Below are positions 1 to 9,262 of a stretch of 64,000 nt of DNA, in pieces. The first letter of the stretch is position 1, and every line of letters begins with the position of its first letter. The DNA lies in NCBI RefSeq assembly GCF_001649575.2, contig NC_051441.1, positions 9,567,456-9,631,455 on the forward strand, given 5' to 3'. Below the pieces are notes generated by a model. The model did not search any database, was not told the origin of the DNA, and saw only the letters and a program-made list of their open reading frames with translations. Source of the DNA: Kryptolebias marmoratus. Its lineage: Eukaryota; Chordata; Actinopteri; Cyprinodontiformes; Rivulidae. A program made the position numbers and the translations under genes.

Positions 1-270
1 ATGAAATAAAATAAAAGTGTTGAATGACTAAATGAATCTCTGTATATAAAAGAATATTTAATCATCTCAGTTTTTATAACATATTGTTGTTTTACCTTCT
101 GCTCCTCAAGAACAGCTTATTCATTCTGTTTCCACAGCCAAAAAAAGAAAAAAATCAGACAGCTACAGTTAAATCATTAGGATGTCTAGCAGTTATATAA
201 TCGGGCAATTGAAGACAAAACAAAAACACCGATCAGTATAGAAGAGACACCTTTGCTGCGTATTTTTCAG
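1..270. other. AT-rich non-coding start of window, probably an intron
   Basis: No open frame, repeat or recognisable signal is seen. It precedes a plausible 3' splice site (pyrimidine-rich run then CAG ending at 270), so it is probably intron sequence of the gene whose 3' end lies at 271-824. Confidence 0.35.
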
Positions 271-365
271 GGTGAAAATGCTTCTGACTGAATGTGAAAT
301 GACTTTAATCTTGGCTCTCTCTCATCTCCTCTTTATCATTGTCTTATGTCTCTCTATTATTTATA
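271..365 (+). CDS. Putative transmembrane exon of an upstream receptor-like gene (partial)
   Basis: After an acceptor-like CAG at 268-270 the frame beginning at 272 encodes about ten polar residues and then a run of about 22 hydrophobic residues (Leu/Ile/Val/Phe, roughly 299-364), a good single transmembrane helix. A GT at 366 (weak donor, GTTGTT) would end the exon in phase 1, which is the phase needed by the next candidate exon at 574. Joined, the helix would be followed by Met-Lys-Asp-Glu-Phe-Leu-Tyr-Pro-Lys-Ile. That is a Pro-containing juxtamembrane stretch like Box 1 of class I cytokine receptors. Seen: the hydrophobic run and the phase match. Inferred: that it is an exon and that it joins the next one. 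The donor is not a strong consensus. Confidence 0.4.
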
Positions 366-573
366 GTTGTTTTTTTTTTAAAAGCTGCCTTATGTGCAGA
401 TGAATGATAAAACCATCCCTGATAGATTTATTTATTTTCTGCATGAATCAGTACAATTGAACCTTGGAGAACTAATTTTTTTTGTACTTTTCACACGTTC
501 ATCATTTATATTTACAGATGTGTCCCCTAAAATAAAACTTTGTGTCACACGTCCCTATTTTATTTTTTCACAG

Positions 574-824
574 TGAAAGATGAGTTTCTGTATCCTAAAA
601 TCTTGAATCTGATTGGCTTCAGTCCAGGTTACCACGGCAACATACCTGCAGAAAAGACTGGAAGTGGAGTTATCTTGCTGAAACACCAATCTGGGAACTT
701 TCTGGAAGATAACACCGGAGACTTTTTTTTGATGACTCCAGCAGCCATGTGTGAAAATCCTTCAGCTGAAGACATGTTGTCAAACACACAGAATGAAACT
801 TGGGCTCATTCTGCCCTCTGCTGA
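574..824 (+). CDS. Putative terminal coding exon (cytoplasmic tail) of an upstream receptor-like gene
   Basis: A T-rich tract and CAG at 571-573 precede an open frame ending in TGA at 822-824. The encoded tail of about 83 residues is polar and rich in Asn, Glu, Ser and Thr, with no further hydrophobic segment. It starts with a Box 1-like FLYPKI stretch and contains Gly-Tyr-His-Gly-Asn shortly after. Common-gamma-chain and CRLF2-type cytokine receptors carry a similar Pro-rich Box 1 followed about 12-20 residues later by an aromatic/His-Gly-Asn motif, so a class I cytokine receptor is my best guess. The second Box 1 proline is absent, and I cannot name the gene. The extracellular exons would lie before position 1. 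A tail exon of another single-pass protein, or a chance open frame, are the alternatives. Confidence 0.45.
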
Positions 825-1446
825 AGATGCAGGAACATTACATGAGCTCTGAATTACTGGAAAGACTGAAGATGTTGGATGGGTTTCTGAGAAGTGCTCA
901 ACTAACTACGAGATAAAAAGTCACCCCTCATGGATTATTGGACAGTTTGTATAACGAGAAACACCCAAAGGCTCAGCTTGTTGCCCTTCACTAAGAATTT
1001 CCAGGAAAAAAAAATCAATTTATAATCTAAAAACCAATGTTTACTTAATTTCCCACAGCTAATTATATTTCATTTAGCTTTGCAACACATCTGCCTGCGT
1101 TTTCAGTCAGACAGTCAAACCAAAAACAGTTCTAAATGCAGAAAACTAACATTAAATTTGAATCTAAACCACACGACCGAACTGAAAAGCATCTTATGAA
1201 TGGCTTCATTTTCTACATGACAGTGTTTCATAGAAATCCTCTTACATGAACTGGCTTTCAATCTTATTATAATTAAACAAACACTGTTTTTGCCTTCTAC
1301 TTTAAATGCTTAGATATATGCATGTTTAGCAAATGCATTTGTAGCTACTTTTACATCAAAATGTAAAGAAATTAAAGCTTCACACTGCTGGCAGCATTTT
1401 GTGTAAAGGTTTGAAAATAAAGCATGTAAGCAATATTTAAAATAAA
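825..1446 (+). other. Probable 3' UTR of the upstream gene
   Basis: This follows the stop at 822-824. AATAAA poly(A) signals lie at 1416-1421 and 1441-1446, after about 600 bp without coding potential. The extent is inferred from these signals only. Confidence 0.4.
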
Positions 1447-1699
1447 ACGCTCTTTTTATGTTATACTTTTCGTATTGCATGCATATGGTTAAAGAATTTC
1501 ACTTTTATAGCCCTGTTCAGCCTAAAGGCTTATTTGCTTTCATCAGACTGCAAACTGTGATTTTGCAGAACTAATCCATTCATCGTCCTATCAGACTGCT
1601 ACACAGATCTTGCTTTAAAACACAAATGTAATAATAAAAAAAAGTTTATCCCCACACTTGTTAATAAAACATTTGTTTCGCCATTTTATTCTAGACAGC

Positions 1700-1886
1700 C
1701 GGAGATCCAAACCCACAGGGACGTGAATCATATTTACAGCCCATTTTCCGATAAAACGAAACTTTAGGAAAATGCGGAAATGAAATCGCGGTCGTCCACC
1801 AGCATCTCTGACAGAGGCAGCGGCTGCAGAGATGGGCTGGAGTTTGTGCGGAACACAGCAGAGGACTCAGTAACGACGCGTTTCTG
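1700..1886 (+). promoter_or_regulatory. rnf213: Candidate rnf213 promoter with non-coding first exon ending at 1886
   Basis: The sequence changes from AT-rich to GC/CpG-richer from about 1720. A strong donor (CTG|GTAAGT) ends a possible untranslated exon at 1886, and CpG-containing sequence continues through about 2420. An ETS-IRF composite-like motif, GGAAATGAAA, lies at 1776-1785. The matching acceptor could be the TTTTGTAG ending at 3340, just before the start-codon exon. No TATA box is obvious. The transcription start is not visible from sequence alone, so the exon is inferred from the donor and base composition. Confidence 0.4.
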
Positions 1887-2890
1887 GTAAGTGCTGAAAA
1901 ATGTTTGTTTTTGTTACAGAAAGCCGGATGTAGGACTGTCACGAGTGTAACGTTTGGACAAAGTGGGAATAAACTAATCCTATTATTCGCGGGGGAGACT
2001 CTCTGACCTAACTGATACAGGACACGAGTAGGTGGGATATAAGTGCAGTCGTGTGATGTATTTTACTTGACACCTGCCTCAGTGGTGGTTTGATCTCATT
2101 TTATTGAAAACGCGAGGCGAAGCTAAAGTTAGCTGCGCAGTTCAACACGGACGGTGGCTGGGCTAGTTAGCATACTCGCTGCCTAATTTCAGCGACATTT
2201 TTTATGTGACTTCGTGCTTTCCCTGGAAACGGCCTATGCGTGTTGCGATCGTAACAGTATTGTTTGCGACAAATTCAGTCTTAGCTGTCAGTTTTTTGTT
2301 TTTAAAAAACAAGGAAGCGACTTAAAACATGTTTTTGAGAAGCAGCGACGTGATTGGTTCAACCGTTGAGCCAAAGATCGTTTACTGAAAAGACGAGTCA
2401 CTACATGCCAACAAAAAATTAAGGTGTATTTGGTTTTTAGTTTAGATGTTATTTAGGTAACACTTTTACCGTGGAAAACATCCACCAAAAATACTGATAC
2501 ACATACACACACGTGTTCTTCTTTTGAAATAATATAAATTCCACCCAGTACTAATTTATCAATACATCAAGCAACAAAAACACTAAAAAACACTTGTTTT
2601 ACCAAAGAAACTCACAGCTGCAGATTGAAACGGACATTGTTGTCTCACATTGATGCCAGATGTTCAAAACCAGTTTAATAAAAACAAAACAAACAAAAAC
2701 CCACTAAACTTAGCTGCAACTTTTAGTTACTAAGTTATGAAACTAACTGTGATGGAAAAAAACCCCAAACATTTATGTTCTAAACCGTCTCACCCTTTAT
2801 TCATTACAGGAAAAAGATACATAATGTAATGTTATTTGAATCTAAATTTAAAACAGTTTTAGACTATGATAAAATTGAGTATTTGATGAG

Positions 2891-2906
2891 AAAGGAAACC
2901 GAAACT
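2891..2906 (+). promoter_or_regulatory. rnf213: Interferon-stimulated response element (perfect match)
   Basis: AAAGGAAACCGAAACT fits the IRF/ISGF3 consensus AANNGAAANNGAAACT at every fixed position. It lies 454 bp before the rnf213 ATG. RNF213 is a known interferon-induced gene, so a functional element is plausible; binding is inferred. Confidence 0.6.
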
Positions 2907-3277
2907 AAACATGTCTTTCATAAAACAGCTCAAAGAAATGCTTTTGTAAAACTCCTGCTCAAAGTTGTCACTTTGAATCTTCAGGATGGTGTAACCTAAT
3001 GTTTGATGAACTGGTTCTGATGATCTGTAAGAGATCTCACTTTTTACCCTTTTCTTGCTGCTGTCAGTGCATCACTGGGTGTTAGTTGGCGGGACTGACG
3101 GTGGGCGTGTAAAGGCTCACCAACGTTATTGCAGGCTTGTTTTTTTCTTTTTATTGCAGCGTAAGAAAGAACCTCGCATGCCTGTTTACTGAGAAAGGCT
3201 GTTCAAAGTTCAGCACAGAGGAACGTCCTTGTTGTGTGTGATTGTTTAAGAGCCGATCATAAGACAACGACTGGCAA

Positions 3278-3291
3278 AACTGAAAGTGAAA
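3278..3291 (+). promoter_or_regulatory. rnf213: Second ISRE/IRF element (perfect match)
   Basis: AACTGAAAGTGAAA fits AANNGAAANNGAAA exactly. It lies about 70 bp before the rnf213 ATG and about 50 bp before the acceptor-like site ending at 3340. A position this close to the ATG suggests an alternative interferon-driven start site between about 3300 and 3350. Confidence 0.55.
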
Positions 3292-3359
3292 GGGAATCGT
3301 TTTACCTCGGAGCATCAAATTCAAATGTTTTTTTTTGTAGAGCTCTTTGAAGCCTGAAG

Positions 3360-6300
3360 ATGAAGTGCCCGAGTTGTGGCCATAATATTTCGGAGAAAGG
3401 AGCCAACTTTTGTAGCAAATGCGGCTCCAGGCTTTCTGGCCCACCAGCAAACACACATGGTAAGTAGATAAGCTCAAATGTTCTCTATAATGTTGTTCAT
3501 TTCCTTCTTGGAGCTTGATTAAACGATAGTCTCGACTAAAAGAAAAACGTACACTACACCTGTTCCTTTTATTACCACCAGACGTGAAGCGTTATTAATT
3601 TCACCAAAAATATCAAATACTGTATGCAGTTAAATCATGTTTGTCTAAAACAGTAAAGTAAAATATTAAAATCACAAGGTCTGCATGAAAAGAGACGTAA
3701 ATAATAAATGAGTATTATCGGATGTATTTAATTAATTTCTGTAACATTAGAACAAAACCACAACATGCTTTCATTTAAAAAAAAAATGGCTAAGTAAACA
3801 TTTTATGTATTTGCAGAATAAAGCAGCACATCTCAGTTGGTTTGGAGTAAACCACATTTTTACACATTTTGCCGAGGTCACGGTCAAGGACAGCGTTGTT
3901 ATCTGCTCTCAGCCCAACCGAAAAAAAAAAAAAAAAATGCACATTTAAGCCCGGTCACTTCAAACACAAGCTCAGCTAAGGTGTATCAAAGCAAAAGTAA
4001 TTAAACAATAAAAATGAATAGATTGATTACATTCTGTGGTGTTGGGATTGCTATCAAAATGAGAAAAAAAACCCGGGTATTACTACAGTAAACACAGACA
4101 GCAGTCCTCTAAAAGAGTTATTTAAAGTGTGGCAATGGTTTCTATATTCCTGTTTCTACCGTCTGATTTGATTGTTTTACGTTGCTTGTCTTTAATTCAG
4201 ATGCAGAAAACCAGCCTAAACCCTTGGTAGCAGGGTCGGAAAGCAGAACTGAGCAATCAGAGTCTCAGAAAAACGTCCAACCTCCAGAGAACAAAGAGTC
4301 CAATATGTCTCCCAAACGACCGAATGACGAACAACCCAACCCGAAGAAAAAGGTGAGTGTGGGCGACGCTGTTTTGCCCTGCTGATGGTTAATGTCACAG
4401 GAGTTTATGTGTACGCAGGTGTGCTGTGAAATTCTTCCACCGGAACTGTAGAGGCCCGAGGAAACGCAGGACAACATTTCAGCTGTAATGTAGTTTTATG
4501 CCACCGCTACAACAATTACACACAGAGGAAATCTGTCTGTTTTTTGACTTCATAAGGACAAACTTCCAGCAAATGTCCTCACCAGGGGCATGAATATGAT
4601 TATAGAAACTTGACCACAATTATTTTAAATACATTGAACGACACCATTGATTTGGACAGTTCTATAATATGGTACTTTTGGAAACTCTTGTTTTCAAAGC
4701 AATTTAATGGAGTCTAAAACACACTTTGATTTCAAAATGAACACAAAGTGAAGTCATCACCTGTATAAAAAATCATTTTAAGCAGGTTTAGACCCGAAAT
4801 AATTCAGACTTGGTAACTGTAACTTGTAACGATGTTAGCACATAGGGACAGTACTTTCCGGCTGGACCAGATTCTTACCTTATTTACATTTTTTGCAAAG
4901 TTGACTCACAAAAGGCAAATTAGTTTGTCCATAAGGCACCAACAAACTTTAGCTCAGCAGCCGCAGAATCCCAACTTTCTCCTCAGTGCTTCTTGACGAG
5001 CTTTAAATCACAGATTCACAAATATCCAGCCCTGAACATGTCCTAAATGACTTTTATAGTAGAACTAACACCTCGAACATCTTCACCATGCCTCCGGATT
5101 GAGATTGTTTAGAACTGACTCATTAAATAGGCAACAAAATTCTGAGTAGAAGATGCTACGTTTAATGTCAGCAGCATGAACTCAGCTCTGGAGGTTTCAG
5201 AGACACGGGCTCATCATGACGCTGACATGTCTGGATAACAAATCAGATAAAAGCTGCAACATTTTTGTTGTCAGTGTTGAGTCATGCTTGGGGAACACTT
5301 GGACATATTTTCACTAGAAAATAATGGAGAATAATTCTTTCTGCTGTTTTTAAATTTGGACTTGGACGTATTAAAACATGGACCTGTAGACTGATCATGT
5401 TTTCCAGCTATTAGTTTGCTGCTGTAGTCCTCTACAGGCATCTTTTAGAAAAAAACCAAACATCTTTTTTCATTCATGTGTGCAAACGTCTCTTTTCAGC
5501 CTTAGCAATTCTGATTTGGAAATAAAGTTTGTATACAAGGTTTGAAAAGCATCAAAGTCGTAGAACAGTTGTAGATTTACTCAGGTTATTGATATGACAT
5601 TACAAGCAAAGTTTCTGAGAATCTTTTCAATAATTTGTAAAATTGTTTCACACTGGTTGAGGTTTTCAGAGGTCTGAAGTGTTCGTCGGTGACTTTATTC
5701 TGCCATTACATCAGTGTATTTTGCCAAAGACATTTGTCGTTTTTTGTCTTTTACAGAAAAAAAAGAGGAAGAAGAACAAAAAGAAGAAAGATGGCCACGT
5801 ACCATCAGATCAAGATCAAAGCCAGTCTGACCGGTCTCTTGTTTCTCTGGAGGCCAACCAGAAGAAAACGTGTGACAAAGAAGACCCCACTGACAGCGAA
5901 AGCTCTGACGTGATGGAAGACGCACCAGACTCACTCCAAGACGATTTCCACTCACTTGAATCAGAGCCTGGTTCATTAAAGGATGCAGCTGCCTCCTCTG
6001 AAATCACTCAGGTCACACAGAGTGAAAAGCCTCCATGCACAGATGATGCCACTGCAGCAGGACGCTCTGAGGAAGCCGCAGTTGATGCTAAAGATGGAGA
6101 GAGCGATGCACAGAAGTCAGCTCAGGACCAAACGGTCAACGCAGGAACAGCTGAAGCTCCAGCTCAGCCTCCCACCTCAAAGACTAAGAAGACCTCTCAG
6201 TCAGGTTCAGCTGGGCAGACAAAACTGACTGATGCGAAGGAGCAAACAACTGCCAAAAAAGACCAAAAGAACAACAACAAATCTGCCAATTCTGCACAAT

Positions 6301-9218
6301 CTAGTTTGGATCGGGGGGCTAATTTTAGTCAAAATGCAAAAGAGACTGGGGAAACTCAACTGAATGGGAAAAATCAGGAGGATCAGAAACAGAAGGGGAG
6401 AAAAGACAATCAGAAACAGAAGGAAGAGAAAACTCAGGCTGATCAGAAACAGAAGGAAGAGAAAACTCAGGAGGATCAGAAACAAAAGTTAGAGAAAACT
6501 CAGGAGGATCAGAAACAAAAGGAGAAAAAGGACAATCAGAAACAAAAGGAGAAAAAGGACAATCAGAAACAGAAGGAAGAGAAAACTCAGCAGGATCAGA
6601 AACAAAAGGAGAAAAAGAACAATCAGAAACAGAAGCAGAGTTCAACACCATCAAAGGTAGTGCTGGTTATTGATCATGCAGATTTATCATTCAGATCTAA
6701 AATGTTACTTTTTTTATCTGACCAAATCCTTGAATTTTACATTTTATCTTTGCTACAGGCAGACAACTCAGGCTCCAGTGTGGACCCTGAGAACATGGAG
6801 GTTGAAGAGTCTGGGGACACGCAGAAAAAAACTCCAGATGGTGACAGAGAGAACGATGAGCCCAGTGAGGGTACTTCAAGCTCCCAAACAGTAGAACCAC
6901 CTAAAAGGTGACGCATTTCAGCCTCACTTTTTCTTTTTGTGCATAATAACCAATGAAAGCACTCTAATATGAATCAATTTTGCTCTGCAGGCTGACCCAG
7001 AACAAGAATATTGCAGCACGTAACAGACTCACAATTTACTTCCATGCAGTTCTCTCAAAGGATTTTAAATTCAATCCTGACGAAGATCTAATCTTCATCA
7101 GAGCCGGTTCCCCTATTGGGACATGGGAGAAAAATGTAGCTGAGTTGACTGTGAGCAGGTAACTATACCTCTGTGCAAACTTAATTGTTGTAATTTTATT
7201 GTACAGAGATTGAAACAAATTAAGTGTCAATGCCATAGGTTAGTGATCCAAATATACAGATCCAAATATTGTGTTTACAATATTACTAGACATTTTAACA
7301 CAACACAACACTGGTGTAGCCCTTAAGTTCAGTTACTTTTCAAAAAAAAAAAAAGAGAAAACAAAATTGTTTCAGTGAAAAGGAACATCAGAAAACCTGG
7401 GGAACTAATGTTCAGATCACTTTAAAACCTTCTCAGAAGGTCTGGCTCCTGGAAAGCAAAATGTAAAGATATGAGGGCTAGATGATCCCCAATGCAGCGT
7501 TTAAACATATCTCCCCCATCAGTAGATGGAAAAATAGCCTAATTTTTGGTTGTACAGCTGATTTTATATTTTGTGTCACTTCCTCATCAGTATTTCTCTT
7601 CTTATTGCAGGGATCTCGGAGAACATGGGTTTCTGGTCGAAGGAATCTTGGTGACATCAAAAACAGAAACTGTCACCAAGTCGATACCATACAAATATGT
7701 TGTCTATAAGTACAAAAAGAAGGCCTATGAGTTTGAGTACATTTACAAACTGGAGTCTTCAAAACACCACACCAACAGGTGTTTGTTTGTGAAAAACCAC
7801 CTCATCACTGATGATGGTAAATTGAACCATCTATGTCTAACTGTGTCGTAATATTTTTGTCATCTTTATAGCAGTCTCTTTACAAATTATGCTGTGCTCG
7901 TATTGATTACGGTTAAGTTTGTGTTTTACTCTTTGTGTTAAAGGGGACTGGCATCAATATGATGACATCATCTGTGCTGAACCGTCAAAAAATGTCCTCA
8001 AACGCTTGAAAGAAACCATCTGGCCTGATCAACGTAAAAGTCTGATTCAAGGCAGAGAAATTGCAGGGTTTATTATGTTGGAGAACATATTTGATCTCCT
8101 CAGGAGCTGGAGTGATACCAATCTGAGAAGCTTCCAAATCCAGCTGAATCAGTTCTTTCAGGTTTATGGGAACCCCTTTGTGTTTGAAGAGAAGGGAATG
8201 AGATGGCACTCCTTGCAGTTTGGGGAAGATGAGGTAAGTTCAGAGTTCTGAATAAAGTCTAGATATTTTCTGGTTTTGCCAGCTCCGCTTGATTGTCTGT
8301 GTCTCTGACCTAATTTTACAGGTGAGGAAGATGCTGAAAGAGTTTATGCTGACATACGTGGTTCCTCAGCTGAGAGATGGCGAAGCAAAAAACCTGTACA
8401 TTCAGGACCCCCTGAGAGCAGCTGTGATCATGCTTCATGTGATGAGACAGTACCAAATCAAGCTTGAAAATTCTGAGCTCCATCGCCTCTGTAAAGAACT
8501 CTGTTTGCCCAAACTAGAGAATGACAGCTTTCTTCAGTACTGGATGAAGTTTTCTCAGGATGTCTTAGTAATCCAGACGTGAGAACCTGTTTTTTTGATA
8601 ATTATAGACATGCACAATCTCAAAAAACTCACTCAGAGCTGATGGTCTGAATTCTCTGAACATTTTTTGTTGCAGTTTGCCAGAAACGTTGGTGCATCTG
8701 ATAAAAATAGTAAAAAAAGAGGGGATGCCTCGATGGATTATGGTACTGCCCCTCCTCCACCTCCTGAAAGGCTCAGTCAAACCTTTTGAAGTAAAAACTT
8801 CAGGAAACATGAAGTACGGTCCTTCCTGGGCTGGTTTGGAAGGTCTTGATATTGGCAACTTTTCATACACATACAGCCAAGATAGAAGGTAAGATCCCCC
8901 ATTATTGCTGCATTTTACAAAAATACATAAATGGTACCTGGAATGGAGAAGCGGGTTAAAGAAAATGGTTGGATGGATAGTATTACAGTGTTTTTTTAAA
9001 CTATATTTCTTATGGTTTCAGAGCACTTTTGAATGTGATGACAGCCAACAGTCACTTGATGAAAGTGGATGCACTTTCAGTTCGATCCTGCTTGTACCTG
9101 ATGCCACTTGAGGACCTGATGGAGTGTAACATCAACATTAAGCCTGAACTTTTGGACATGCTCATTGTTTTCTATAATAAGGTCCCTCAGGATATTACCA
9201 GCAGCAACTCTCAGGTGA

Positions 9219-9262
<44 letters not shown>

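Larger units (their letters stand above)
1887..3340 (+). other. rnf213: Probable 5' intron / upstream region of rnf213
   Basis: This is non-coding sequence between the candidate first exon and the start-codon exon. It contains two interferon-response motifs (2891-2906 and 3278-3291), a GC-box-like stretch near 3085-3108, and a second acceptor-like site (T-rich tract then GCAG ending about 3160). The motif positions suggest a second, interferon-driven promoter inside this interval; then some of it would be upstream DNA rather than intron. Confidence 0.4.
3360..6907 (+). other. rnf213: rnf213 exons 1-4: N-terminal zinc ribbon and disordered Lys/Glu/Gln-rich region (residues 1-433)
   Basis: Exons: 3360-3459, 4201-4352, 5757-6656, 6759-6907. 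Exon 1 encodes a four-cysteine ribbon with Cys3, Cys6, Cys18 and Cys21 (CxxC...CxxC), the spacing found at the RNF213 N-terminus. Exons 2-4 are low complexity. A Lys-rich cluster with Arg (residues about 83-96) could act as a nuclear localisation or RNA/lipid-binding patch; Ser/Asp/Glu-rich sequence and the Gln-Lys tandem repeat follow. The region is expected to be disordered and evolves fast in this family. Assignment rests on continuous phase into the conserved exons. Confidence 0.9.

Noticed and set aside
2219..2228. TTCCCTGGAA as a STAT site upstream of rnf213
   Set aside because: It has four-base spacing of the STAT6 type, not the interferon GAS three-base spacing, and such 10-mers occur often by chance.
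3161..3340. Alternative untranslated exon starting after the TTATTGCAG that ends at about 3160
   Set aside because: The acceptor-like site is good, but no donor is convincing before 3340, and the interval contains the second ISRE; kept only as a possibility.
6325..6654. Open frame of 109 codons on the minus strand opposite rnf213 exon 3 (and another at 6207-6485)
   Set aside because: It is a by-product of the coding tandem repeat on the plus strand; the product is a repetitive Ser-Asp-Pro/Phe pattern without start context or domain.
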